Positions 19,028 to 31,124 of a stretch of 46,566 bases of DNA are shown one piece after another. A program made the translations under genes and the position numbers. Below the pieces are notes generated by a model. It made no database searches. It was not told the origin of the DNA and saw nothing but the letters and a program-made list of their open reading frames with translations. The stretch is taken from NCBI GenBank assembly GCA_001802795.1, contig MGZZ01000156.1, positions 30,492 through 77,057 of the forward strand. Direction: 5' to 3'. This DNA is from Ignavibacteria bacterium GWC2_36_12. GTDB lineage: Bacteria > Bacteroidota > Ignavibacteria > Ignavibacteriales > Ignavibacteriaceae. Every line of letters begins with the position of its first letter. Position 1 is the first letter of the stretch.

Positions 19028-21621
19028 TCTGATCCGTTATTTGTTTTGATTAATATTTTATTTTCTATATAACTTATTTTACTGAGTTTAATTCCATAAT
19101 TATTCAAGTCTGTACCAGCTTTAGGTAAAGGAACGGCAATCTGAACAGATTCGAGTTCTAAATTCTTGGTATCAGCATCTTGCTGTGGTATCGATTGGAA
19201 CCAGTAAGGAAGAAAGGTAGGATATGGTCTGGGTAACAAAGCATATTTTAAGTTTTCCGGATGAGATAGTGCTATAACCACTTTTTCATAATGCGTCTTC
19301 AAATTTATTTTTCTTTCAAATCCGCTACCATTATTGAAAATCATTCTTACTAAAACAGAATCGGGACCTTTTGAATCTTTCTTTATTTCAAGTTCGAGTC
19401 TATCGTCATCAGCCCGATTTACACTCTTAATATAATCTCCGACATAAAGCTGCATTGCGAATTCAGGGAATTGCTCTTTTACTTTTCCTACCGTAACATT
19501 CAACTCTTCATCATTGTTCTCATCAAACGTATAATCAATTCTATACTCGGCAAATCTCCAGATGTTCGATAAAATAAGATTGTCAACATCTCTTTCAGGA
19601 TCATAAATAATTATTTTATTTGATTCAGGAAGAATTGAAAGTTTGTAGGAATCTTCAGGATCAAATGCCCAATATTCGGGAGTTATATTCAGTCTGCCGG
19701 GAAAAGTAAGAACATCTTCAGCTTTCTTAATAGTTATAAAATAATCCAGCAAGCCGTTTGAAGATATTTCATCGGGAAGTTTAAATTCATAAATAAAATC
19801 ATCAGTTTTCTCTAATTGAAATTTCCGATAGTTCCACCAACCGGGCTTTCGTATATAAACAGATGCTTCAGGCATTTCTTCTTTAGAATAAATTTCAACG
19901 GCAATTTTCTTTTCTTCATTCTCATAAAAAGCAGTTGGGGTAATATTTTTAATTTCAGTCAATTGAAAATCATTAATGAATTCGCCATACATTTTTATTT
20001 TTTCGAAATCAGTATCTGCCTTTTGAATATCTCTCCCGCCAAAGTCTTCATCATTTGAAATGAAGTAAACTCCGGGTTCAAGCATTACGGTATTATCAAC
20101 TGCTGTTTGAAATTTTTCCTTCTCTGAATAGATTTTAAAATCAGGTTTTAATCCAGGCAGTAAGATTTTCATCTTATGGAATTTCCAGATTAGCTTCGCG
20201 ACAGGTTCGTCGAGACCATTTCTGCCAAATGGATCTTTTATCCAGACAGCATCAGGAAATAATTCAAGTTTCCACAAACCATCATCGACCTTATCCAGAA
20301 AATAAGAACCTCTTCCATCGTACTTTATCAGTTTTGAATTTCCATATCCAGCAATATGGTTTAACTCTTTACTATCGACCGGCTGCACTGTGTTATTGTT
20401 AGAATAATAAAATCTTTCGGGCGTGTTTAATAAACTTAAATCATGGTCGTAATCAACCTGTGTGTTTCCTATAAAGACAGATGTACTATCAAATTTCTTT
20501 TCTGAAACTTTTTCATTTCTAAAAAGATGGGACGCAATAAGAAAGCCCAATGCTTTCTGAGGCGTGTAAAGTAAATTCAAAAAATGTGTTGAATACTCCG
20601 AATTATATTGAGCCAAAGCTGTCGGGTCATAACAGAACATAGCTGCCCATTGCATTCCCGCTTCTTTAAAGCTGTGTGCCATAACCGGATACATATAAGA
20701 TTTCCCGACATCGGCAGCATCAAATTCATAAACAATTTTGGCTTTATCTTTTACATTATCAGTATAATCGGGAATAGGATAGGACAATACATTTGAAAGA
20801 AAATTCCCTTTCAGCTCACTGTATTTTACCAATCCTGTAGGGTACCATTGAAAAGAGACTCCCTGAATGTTTGAAGATGCAACCCCTTCCCATTGTTCTT
20901 TTCCCGGATTCTCACTGATGTTAAAGAAGATCGGTTTGGTAACTCCCTCAACACGAATTGCACCGACTGTTGTATTTACATAATAATTAATTTTTTCTAC
21001 ATCTTTCGGGAGATTGGGTTCATTAAATATTTCGAAAGCTATTATGTTCTTTTCATCCTTGTACGATTTGCCTGTATAAGAATTAATATGATTGACAAAC
21101 TGTTTCAGATAATTAACATGCGATTTTAATACTTCCGGTTTTGTTGTTGATTCTATCTTTGAATAAAAAGTTGAAAACCCTGGAGTTTCTATATCGGGTT
21201 CGGGCCAACCTGTTCCCCACCAGGCTATTGGAGTAAGAATTATGTAAATGTCATTTTCTATCAATTTAGATATCAGGTAGTCGAGTAAGTCTATGTGCTC
21301 ATTATTCAACAAGTTGCCGTCTTTATCAGAAACTTCCCTGTCCCAAACGTGTATACGGTAAGCATTCAATCCGAGTCTCTTAAACTGTTGAACATCGGCA
21401 TCGATAATTTCTTTGTGTGAGATGCCTTTATTCTTTAAAGCCCTGTATGAAAAAGCAAAAGGGGTTGCATAATTCACACCGAAAAAATATGCTTCTTCAT
21501 TATTTACCCCCCATCTCATTCTTCCTGAGGAATCAACATATACAAGGTCAGATGAGCTTTGGGCAAAAACCGATATGGCAAATGCGAAAACAATAAAAAA
21601 TATCTTTAACAGAATTTTCAT
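19024..21621 (-). CDS. Secreted clan GH-A glycoside hydrolase, possibly GH147-like beta-galactosidase
   Basis: The 865-residue protein has a clear signal peptide (MKILLKIFFIVFAFAISVFAQ). Residues about 25-350 form a TIM-barrel of the clan GH-A type: LNAYRIHVWDREVSD on strand 2-3, the acid/base in FEIFNEPN (E201) and the nucleophile in KIVYEFDAAD (E299). The C-terminal 450 residues are beta-rich and lack a recognised motif. The start overlaps the stop of the GH53 gene by 4 bp, and its own stop overlaps the next GH2 gene, so translation of the three is coupled. Bacteroides galactan loci combine GH53, GH2 and GH147 enzymes; I recall the shape of GH147 as fitting, but the family assignment is only inference. 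A galactosidase acting on GH53 products is likely. Confidence 0.75.
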   Translation of the reverse strand: MKILLKIFFIVFAFAISVFAQSSSDLVYVDSSGRMRWGVNNEEAYFFGVNYATPFAFSYRALKNKGISHKEIIDADVQQFKRLGLNAYRIHVWDREVSDKDGNLLNNEHIDLLDYLISKLIENDIYIILTPIAWWGTGWPEPDIETPGFSTFYSKIESTTKPEVLKSHVNYLKQFVNHINSYTGKSYKDEKNIIAFEIFNEPNLPKDVEKINYYVNTTVGAIRVEGVTKPIFFNISENPGKEQWEGVASSNIQGVSFQWYPTGLVKYSELKGNFLSNVLSYPIPDYTDNVKDKAKIVYEFDAADVGKSYMYPVMAHSFKEAGMQWAAMFCYDPTALAQYNSEYSTHFLNLLYTPQKALGFLIASHLFRNEKVSEKKFDSTSVFIGNTQVDYDHDLSLLNTPERFYYSNNNTVQPVDSKELNHIAGYGNSKLIKYDGRGSYFLDKVDDGLWKLELFPDAVWIKDPFGRNGLDEPVAKLIWKFHKMKILLPGLKPDFKIYSEKEKFQTAVDNTVMLEPGVYFISNDEDFGGRDIQKADTDFEKIKMYGEFINDFQLTEIKNITPTAFYENEEKKIAVEIYSKEEMPEASVYIRKPGWWNYRKFQLEKTDDFIYEFKLPDEISSNGLLDYFITIKKAEDVLTFPGRLNITPEYWAFDPEDSYKLSILPESNKIIIYDPERDVDNLILSNIWRFAEYRIDYTFDENNDEELNVTVGKVKEQFPEFAMQLYVGDYIKSVNRADDDRLELEIKKDSKGPDSVLVRMIFNNGSGFERKINLKTHYEKVVIALSHPENLKYALLPRPYPTFLPYWFQSIPQQDADTKNLELESVQIAVPLPKAGTDLNNYGIKLSKISYIENKILIKTNNGSE

Positions 21622-22952
21622 TTCAAAAGAACAGCTTTTTTTGTCGATGTGTTTTCATCAGTTATAAATCTTATCAAATAAACTCCGGATGGCAGTATAT
21701 GATTATCTGAATCCCGTCCATTCCATTCAGTCAAATGTTCCCCAGCGTTTTTAACTCCATCAACAAGAATATTAACCTCCTCGCCAATAGAATTATAAAC
21801 AATTAGTTTTATGTGAGATTGATGCCTTAATTCATATTTAATATTTGTTACAGGGTTAAAAGGATTTGGATAGTTCTGATATAGCTCGAAATCAGAGATA
21901 ACATTTTCTTCCTGGGATACAGAAGTAACATATATACCTAAAAAAGCATCTAAAGCAACGGTTGGCTCTTTAGTCACAGGATCCCATGCCCCCAGTTGAT
22001 AACCTTGCCAGTTATAGCTTTCAGGCTCCCAATAAAAGACACCGAGCCCGCCAATTGATTTTGTTTTTTCTATTAGATCCAAAAGATAGTGATTGGCTTC
22101 GACCGGCTGGTTATAAAGATAGCCTGCCTCGCAAACCATAACTTTAGTATTATATCTTGTAATCATATCTTGCATAGTTAACATCGCCAGATTATTGTCC
22201 TCTGCCCATGGCAACCCAGCCCAGTAAGGATAAACTGACATTCCAATGATATCCCATTTAGCGCCATTGTCTTTCAGACCCTGAAACATCCATCTGAACA
22301 TTTCATTGTCGTGTCCGTTTGAAAGTTGAACAATTACCTGGATTGTAGTATCAATTGCTTTAACAGCATTATAACCGCTTTTAATCATCCCGGCAAAATT
22401 ATTCATATGTGTGGATGCTCTTCCATCTTCCCACAACATACCATCGTTGGTTTCATTTCCTATCTGCACCCATTTGGGAGTTACACCGAGTGATTTTAAC
22501 GTATCTAATACATCGTAAACATGATTATAAACATCTGTATTCAATTCTGTTATTGTATGAGTTGCCCAGGCTGCAGGTTTATTTTGATGCCCTGGATCAG
22601 CCCACCAATCACTTAGGTGAAAATTGATCATTATTTTAAATCCCATACTATCCGCCCGATGAGTCATATATGCTACATCTTGTTTACTACAATATTTATT
22701 ACTTGGGTTAACCCATACTCTGAACCGCAGCGCATTAATCCCTTTTTCTTTTAAGATTTCCATGCAATTCTTTGTGATCCCGGAATCATTTTTAAATATA
22801 TATCCCCTATCTTCCATTTCTGATAACCAGCCGATATCTGCGCCATTAGCAAATTGTTCCTGTGCTTTAACCGCTTGAGGTTGAAATAGAAATAAAAAGA
22901 TGAGGGAGGCACATAAATGCTTTATTAATTGTAAAAATTTAAAATTCTCCAT
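21618..22952 (-). CDS. Secreted GH53 endo-beta-1,4-galactanase with T9SS sorting tail
   Basis: The 444-residue protein has a signal peptide (cut after about QAVKAQ) and a GH53 barrel: FANGADIGWLSEMEDRGYI, INALRFRVWVNPS, INFHLSDWWADPGHQNKP. The acid/base is in WVQIGNETNDGMLW (E167) and the nucleophile in VMVCEAGY (E275). Residues about 355-444 are a T9SS tail with QNYPNPFNPVTNI and LPSGVYLIRF. The enzyme hydrolyses internal beta-1,4-galactosyl bonds of type I galactan and arabinogalactan outside the cell. It is the first gene of the overlapping GH53, GH-A, GH2 trio. The upstream 270-bp gap to the GH43 gene is AT-rich and is where a promoter would lie, although none can be proven. Confidence 0.93.
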   Translation of the reverse strand: MENFKFLQLIKHLCASLIFLFLFQPQAVKAQEQFANGADIGWLSEMEDRGYIFKNDSGITKNCMEILKEKGINALRFRVWVNPSNKYCSKQDVAYMTHRADSMGFKIMINFHLSDWWADPGHQNKPAAWATHTITELNTDVYNHVYDVLDTLKSLGVTPKWVQIGNETNDGMLWEDGRASTHMNNFAGMIKSGYNAVKAIDTTIQVIVQLSNGHDNEMFRWMFQGLKDNGAKWDIIGMSVYPYWAGLPWAEDNNLAMLTMQDMITRYNTKVMVCEAGYLYNQPVEANHYLLDLIEKTKSIGGLGVFYWEPESYNWQGYQLGAWDPVTKEPTVALDAFLGIYVTSVSQEENVISDFELYQNYPNPFNPVTNIKYELRHQSHIKLIVYNSIGEEVNILVDGVKNAGEHLTEWNGRDSDNHILPSGVYLIRFITDENTSTKKAVLLK

Positions 22953-23141
22953 TTTTCAGTCCTATTAAAAAAATTTAGATGCCCGGCTTGTTTCAAGGGA
23001 GACGAATCTGTCATAAGAAAAAAATTATTATTGTATAAATATTTTTTTTCATAATAAACTCTTTGATTATTATTATTAAAAAATTCCGGGACTTAATACA
23101 ACTTTTTATTTCAGATATTAGATATTATTGTTAAAAATATT

Positions 23142-23162
23142 TTACAGCTTTGTTAAAAAATC
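23142..23162. repeat. 21-bp direct repeat, copy 1 (downstream of the GH43 gene)
   Basis: The minus strand reads GATTTTTTAACAAAGCTGTA plus A, encoding DFLTKL and a stop in one frame. The 3' end of the GH35 gene (24396-24416) has the same 21 bases with two differences and encodes DFLTRL plus stop. The two copies flank the GH43 gene. In frame with copy 1, a short stretch reads YEDITYVELHKST before DFLTKL, which looks like the tail of a lost protein. Confidence 0.6.
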
Positions 23163-23222
23163 GGTACTTTTATGAAGTTCAACATATGTTATATCCTCAT
23201 ATTATTATTAAGTGCAACTAAC

Positions 23223-24341
23223 TTATTTGAGACCGTCAAACCAACCTAAATCCCATTCGTCTTTCCATTCAATAACTAATTTCCCGTCATTAAATTGAAT
23301 TGGCAGCCAGATATATCTTCCATCAATTGGATTTTGCGGTTTCCATCTATCAGCCATAAAAATATAAGCATTTTCCTTCCCCGGAACTTTTAATATAAAT
23401 GTACTTTGGGAATGAAATGTAAGAGCACTATCATCACCAACACAGGGATTGCCAAGTTCCTTCCACGGTCCCCAAATGGAAGGGGCTGAAGCAGATCTTG
23501 CCGCATTCGGATCCCAGCCCGTTGTTCCCGATCCAATGTAATAATATTTATCATCGTGTTTAAATACCGCAGGAGCTTCCATATTCCTATTAATAAATAC
23601 TCGCATATATTTTCCACCGGGCTTTAGATAATCGGAAGTTAATTGCGAAATATGCGTAGTTCGATTTTCTTCTGAAGTATATATGTGATAAGCTTCCCCA
23701 TCGCTATCAACATATAAGGTCATGTCACGTGACATCTGCCCGCCTTCGAAGTCTCTTTCAAGATAATTATCCTTGGCAGCAATTTTGTCTTCCTCTGTTA
23801 CATTAATAGGCCATTCCCCGGCATCCGGACGAAAAGAATATAAATATTTATATGGACCGGCAGGGGAATCACTAACTGCCACACATGTACGTGCTGATGC
23901 GTATCCTTGACTTTTTAACTCCAGATGAAACCACATGATAAATTTCCCTGTCATTTTATTATAAATAACCTTAGGTCTTTCAAGCACGCATCCTTTTGCT
24001 ATATCGTTGGTTGAATCATCCGAGATAGGCAGTGCAATACCCATGTCTTCCCAATTGAATAAATCACTAGATGAATAAACATGAACACCGACCATTGCTT
24101 TGTTTCCTGCTGGTCCTGCAATTTTATGCTCTCCAAACCAATAATAAACGCTATCATAATAAAGTATACCGCCTCCATGTGCATTAATTGGTTTTCCGTT
24201 AGTATCCAGCCAGATCTGACCCGGATAAAAACTCTTGTAATTAGTTTGTTGAGGGGCTGCTGAACAAGTAAAAATAAATAGAACAATTATCATAGCAAAG
24301 ATTCCAGAAGGGAAAATCTTGTATATATTTATTTTTTGCAT
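23223..24341 (-). CDS. GH43 protein of the exo-beta-1,3-galactanase type (GH43_24-like)
   Basis: The 372-residue protein begins with a hydrophobic export segment ending CSAAPQQ (a lipoprotein cysteine is possible). The five-bladed propeller starts IWLDTNGKPINAHGGGILYY and YYWFGEHK, followed by VYSSSDLFNWEDMG, ERPKVIYN (E121) and YTSEENRTTHI (E224/E225), then RDMTLYVDSDGEAY. The INAHGGG start and YWFGEHK strand are typical of the GH43 subfamilies that include exo-beta-1,3-galactanases such as Ct1,3Gal43A, which trim the beta-1,3-galactan backbone of type II arabinogalactan. The subfamily is therefore probable but not proven. There is no carbohydrate-binding module or sorting tail. The gene follows GH35 by 54 bp. 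Confidence 0.8.
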   Translation of the reverse strand: MQKINIYKIFPSGIFAMIIVLFIFTCSAAPQQTNYKSFYPGQIWLDTNGKPINAHGGGILYYDSVYYWFGEHKIAGPAGNKAMVGVHVYSSSDLFNWEDMGIALPISDDSTNDIAKGCVLERPKVIYNKMTGKFIMWFHLELKSQGYASARTCVAVSDSPAGPYKYLYSFRPDAGEWPINVTEEDKIAAKDNYLERDFEGGQMSRDMTLYVDSDGEAYHIYTSEENRTTHISQLTSDYLKPGGKYMRVFINRNMEAPAVFKHDDKYYYIGSGTTGWDPNAARSASAPSIWGPWKELGNPCVGDDSALTFHSQSTFILKVPGKENAYIFMADRWKPQNPIDGRYIWLPIQFNDGKLVIEWKDEWDLGWFDGLK

Positions 24342-24358
24342 AATGCTCTCTTTTAATA

Positions 24359-24378
24359 AATATTTATATATAAATATT
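24359..24378. promoter_or_regulatory. Perfect AT palindrome upstream of the GH43 gene
   Basis: AATATTTATATATAAATATT reads the same on both strands and lies 17 bp upstream of the GH43 start codon, in the 54-bp gap after the GH35 stop. It could be an operator or part of a promoter, but such sequence also arises by chance in AT-rich gaps. Confidence 0.25.
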
Positions 24379-24395
24379 AAACCATTGCATATCTA

Positions 24396-24416
24396 TTATA
24401 GCCTTGTTAAAAAATC
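24396..24416. repeat. 21-bp direct repeat, copy 2 (3' end of the GH35 gene)
   Basis: Copy 2 supplies the last codons and the stop of GH35 (DFLTRL, stop). It differs from copy 1 at 23142-23162 at two of 21 positions. Confidence 0.6.
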
Positions 24417-26792
24417 ATTTCCAATAAAAACCTGATAATTTTTTATTTTACCCTTAATATTATTACCTGCAATCGGAACATAACTGAATCCTGTAATCAA
24501 TTCTTCTTTCCCCAAATCGATTACTATATAGTGCGGGTAATCGGGCTTTTTGTTACTCCATTCGGAATGCCAATAGTTGAACGTTTGTCCGTCTATTGCA
24601 TTTTCAGCGCTTCCGTTTTCTTTTATTAATTCTTCGCTGCTAACGTAAGCAATTGTCCAGTTCTGATGGCTAATCGGTTTGCCGTCTATGTTAAGAATAT
24701 CAAGTTCAGCTATTCCTGCTGAATGCTTTTTATCCTGTGAGCTGAGCGCTTCAAAACAAAAATAGCGACCTTTGGCTGGTGCCGACAAATTAACCGTTTG
24801 CATCTTGTCTCCAGTCGTAAATTGTCCGATGATATTGGGCTCCAGGTTTTCAATATCAAATTTTACATCGGGGCGTTTGGAAAGTGTAAAGTCTTTTCCG
24901 GGTTGGAGTTCATTTAAGATCGGTTTGTCTAATCCTTGCAAAATGGGTTCTTCGGGTCCGACTATATCTAACACAAAAACTTTATTGCTTCCCTCATTTA
25001 ACCATGGTCCCGGTATATACATTGTTTGAGTTGGACCAATATTCCAATAACGCCCAAGGCAATGCCCGTTTACCCATACAACACCTTTTCCCCATTTGCT
25101 TAAATCAAGAAAAACATCGCCGACTTTTTCAACTGCTATTTCTCCCCGCCATATTCCGGGTGCAGATGGTATCGCTACTGTTTTTTCAAACTTCAGGTTG
25201 TTCAACATATTATCATCGTATGATAGATTGAATACTTTCCATTCTTTAACCGGAATAAAATTTTTGTCTTTATCTAAAAACCGGATAGGTGTAATTAATC
25301 CCTTTCTATCGTGGACTTCGGGTCCGAAGTTAATTCTTCCCATCGCGTGAACGAATATATCAATAGTAGTTTCCTTATCTCTTTCCGGAATTGTTATTTT
25401 GAAATTTTGTTTGCGTCTATCCATTACACCAAGTTTTTCACCATCTGCAAAAACCCAGGCAAAATCATGAACGGCATCTACTTTAAATATACATTCTTCT
25501 CCGGCCGGTAAAACAGTTCTATAAAGAATGCTGCCTCTTACCTGATCGTAATATTCCATTGTTTTAGGATCATCAGTAACAACCGGATCAGGAAGGTTTT
25601 CAAAAATCGATGCAAACTCGGTTAGCCGTATTGAGGGAAAAGTAGTTGTCGGATTTGGTACAGGCGGTTCGGGCAAAGCAGGTTCTCCCGGTATCAGGTA
25701 TTTGGAAATTAAATTTCTGGTTGCAAAAAATTTCTCTGTTGTCCAGCCTGCTTCACTAACAGGCGCTCCGTAATCGTAACTGGAAACATCAGGTTTAAAA
25801 GGTCTATCGGCACCGCACCAAAATCCGAAGGTAGTGCCCCCATGCGCCATATAAACACTGTATGAAGCCCCTGTTTTCAACATGTATTCCATAACTTTTA
25901 AATATTGATCGGTCTCTCCAAAAGTATGTGGGTTTCCCCAAGTATCGAACCAGCCCGAATAAAACTCTCCACACATCAGCGGACCTTCGGGAAGTATTTC
26001 ACGTAAAGCTTCAAATGACTCTTTAGGGTTTGATCCAAAATTTACAACTGGGAATAGATCATCCCTGTATCCTTTCTTTAGATGATACGGCGGGTTACAC
26101 GCAAAAAGAGGGACATCAAAACCCGCATCAATGATTGCGCTTCTCATTAATCCCATATATTCAGCATCATCGGCAAAGAATCCGTATTCATTTTCGACCT
26201 GCACCATTATTATTGGACCGCCATTTGTAATTTGTAATGGTCCTAAAACATGACCTATCTCCTTTAAATAATTTCGCGCGGCATTTATATATAACGGATC
26301 TTTTGTACGCAGCTTTATGCTGTCGTTTTTTAATAGCCACCAGGGTAAACCACCCATTTCCCATTCGGCGCAAACATACGGACCGGGACGCAGGATAACC
26401 CACAATCCTTCTTCCTGCGCTATTTTGCAGAATTCAACAACATCGGCTTCGCCATCCCACTTGAATACACCGGGAGTTCGTTCGTGGAAATTCCAAAATA
26501 AATAAGCGCATATTGTATTCATACCTAACGCTTTCATCATTTGAATGCGGTGATGCCAGTACTCTTTAGGTATACGGGCAAAATGTAATTCGCCGCATCG
26601 TATTTGAAATGGTTTTCCGTCAAGCATGAAATGTTCTTTTCCAATTTCAAAAGTATGCTTGGTTGCCTGCGTTTGAGAAAATGTTGTTCTTGCCGTTACC
26701 GATAATATACCTATCGAAATAAATGATATTATGAGCGACAATTTTAGTTTTCCAATTTCGTTTTGAATTAAGTTTAACACAATGCGTAACAT
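24396..26792 (-). CDS. Secreted GH35 beta-galactosidase, C-terminal domain cut short
   Basis: The 798-residue protein starts with a long basic N-terminus before a hydrophobic core (LSLIISFISIGILSVTARTTFSQ). The GH35 barrel has FQIRCGELHFARIPKEYW, GMNTICAYLFWNFHE and VILRPGPYVCAEWEMGGLP. The acid/base is in VQVENEYGFF (E202) and the nucleophile in PLMCGEFYSGWFD (E276). Jelly-roll modules follow, and the last region resembles an F5/8-type C domain (HYIVIDLGKEELITGFSYVP, IKNYQVFIGND). It stops at DFLTRL, where such domains usually run several dozen residues further, so the end is probably truncated. The enzyme removes terminal beta-galactose. The first codons, ATGTTACGCA, match the arm end of the inverted repeat at 33008. 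Confidence 0.92.
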   Translation of the reverse strand: MLRIVLNLIQNEIGKLKLSLIISFISIGILSVTARTTFSQTQATKHTFEIGKEHFMLDGKPFQIRCGELHFARIPKEYWHHRIQMMKALGMNTICAYLFWNFHERTPGVFKWDGEADVVEFCKIAQEEGLWVILRPGPYVCAEWEMGGLPWWLLKNDSIKLRTKDPLYINAARNYLKEIGHVLGPLQITNGGPIIMVQVENEYGFFADDAEYMGLMRSAIIDAGFDVPLFACNPPYHLKKGYRDDLFPVVNFGSNPKESFEALREILPEGPLMCGEFYSGWFDTWGNPHTFGETDQYLKVMEYMLKTGASYSVYMAHGGTTFGFWCGADRPFKPDVSSYDYGAPVSEAGWTTEKFFATRNLISKYLIPGEPALPEPPVPNPTTTFPSIRLTEFASIFENLPDPVVTDDPKTMEYYDQVRGSILYRTVLPAGEECIFKVDAVHDFAWVFADGEKLGVMDRRKQNFKITIPERDKETTIDIFVHAMGRINFGPEVHDRKGLITPIRFLDKDKNFIPVKEWKVFNLSYDDNMLNNLKFEKTVAIPSAPGIWRGEIAVEKVGDVFLDLSKWGKGVVWVNGHCLGRYWNIGPTQTMYIPGPWLNEGSNKVFVLDIVGPEEPILQGLDKPILNELQPGKDFTLSKRPDVKFDIENLEPNIIGQFTTGDKMQTVNLSAPAKGRYFCFEALSSQDKKHSAGIAELDILNIDGKPISHQNWTIAYVSSEELIKENGSAENAIDGQTFNYWHSEWSNKKPDYPHYIVIDLGKEELITGFSYVPIAGNNIKGKIKNYQVFIGNDFLTRL

Positions 26793-26894
26793 TATTTATT
26801 TCCTTTTTTAAATGATATTATTTTACTTCATCGATATTATGTATTTGTTAATGCTATTGTTATTGTTCCTTCTGCTTTTATGCATGACATTCTT

Positions 26895-27647
26895 TTATTC
26901 AAGAAGCCAGCCTCCGTCCACAATAAGGTTATGGCCTGTTGTAGCCCTACTGGAATCAGATAATAGAAAGAGTACATGATTTGCAATATCATCGGGCTGA
27001 ATTTTTATTTTTAACGATTGCATCGAGAATAAATTCTCGAGATGTTTCTTATTCTTTTCTTCATCTTTGGTATCAAAGTATTCTCTGGTTTGACGTTCTG
27101 TAAAAACCCAGCCGGGTGAAATACAATTAATACGGATTCCTTCTTTACCTAATTCTCTTGCAAGTCCGGTTGTTAATCCGATAATCCCGGCCTTGGTTGA
27201 TGAATAAATACTCCTTCCCGAAACGCCCAATCTATAATTAATAGAAGATATATTAACTATACTTTTTCCATCTCCCTTTTTTAACATTTCCAATGAAGAC
27301 CGAATGCAAAAATAGTAACCTCTTAGATTGAGATTTACAATTTGATTCCAATGTTTTTCATCTCCTTCTTCAAGAGAAATTTTAGGATCTATACCTGCAA
27401 CATTCACAAGGTAATCAACGGATTCTACCAGCGCCTTAATTGAGTTAAATGTCTTTTCTATTTCTTCTGTTAATTGCAGGTCGCAACAATAGTGGTTATA
27501 ATTTTCATGATCTATTGTCGCCGCATTACAATCAATTCCAAATACTTGTGCGTGTTGATTCAGCAATCCAATTGATGTTGCTTTTCCAATTCCATGAGAT
27601 GCCCCGGTAACAATCGCAGCTTTTCCATTTATATCATTAAAAACCAT
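26895..27647 (-). CDS. Short-chain dehydrogenase/reductase, probable sugar or alcohol oxidoreductase
   Basis: The 250-residue protein has the classical SDR marks: NAD(P)-binding TGASHGIG (14-21), NVAG (82-85), the catalytic serine in VNISSINY (S134/S135) and the YSSTK motif with Y148 and K152. It also has the C-terminal INCISPGWVFTERQT and GHNLIVDGGW. No signal peptide is present, so it works in the cytoplasm. It lies between the GH35 and LacZ-type genes, so oxidation or reduction of a released sugar such as galactose, arabinose, rhamnose or glucuronate is plausible, but the substrate is not visible in the sequence. A remnant of a GH43-like gene lies upstream, between it and lacZ. Confidence 0.9.
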   Translation of the reverse strand: MVFNDINGKAAIVTGASHGIGKATSIGLLNQHAQVFGIDCNAATIDHENYNHYCCDLQLTEEIEKTFNSIKALVESVDYLVNVAGIDPKISLEEGDEKHWNQIVNLNLRGYYFCIRSSLEMLKKGDGKSIVNISSINYRLGVSGRSIYSSTKAGIIGLTTGLARELGKEGIRINCISPGWVFTERQTREYFDTKDEEKNKKHLENLFSMQSLKIKIQPDDIANHVLFLLSDSSRATTGHNLIVDGGWLLE

Positions 27648-27724
27648 TTCGATTTCACCATAAGTTTTTGAAATAATGTCCTTACATATAAATAAAAAAG
27701 TATTATTAAACTTGACATTATACT

Positions 27725-27823
27725 TTAGTTATTATCAAAAAAATTTAGATTCCACTCATCTCTCCAACGGAGTACAATTTTACCTTCATCATTAAATTGA
27801 CCGCTCCGCAAGACTATTTTTTC
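27725..27823 (-). pseudogene. 3' remnant of a second GH43-like gene
   Basis: The minus strand between the SDR and the LacZ-type gene encodes a 32-residue piece ending in a stop at 27725. It contains QFNDEGKIVLRWRDEWNL followed by NFFDNN. The last residues of the GH43 protein at 23223 read QFNDGKLVIEWKDEWDL followed by GWFDGLK, so this is clearly the same protein end. An in-frame stop precedes it (27824-27826), and only about 70 bp separate it from the next gene, so the rest of the gene is gone. Confidence 0.85.
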
Positions 27824-27893
27824 CTATACTGATTTTCCTTTTTCTTTATAAAATTCAATGTTGATTAGAAACACAAAAAATTATTCTGGAAAA

Positions 27894-31112
<3,219 letters not shown>

Positions 31113-31124
31113 TTATATGTTTGA

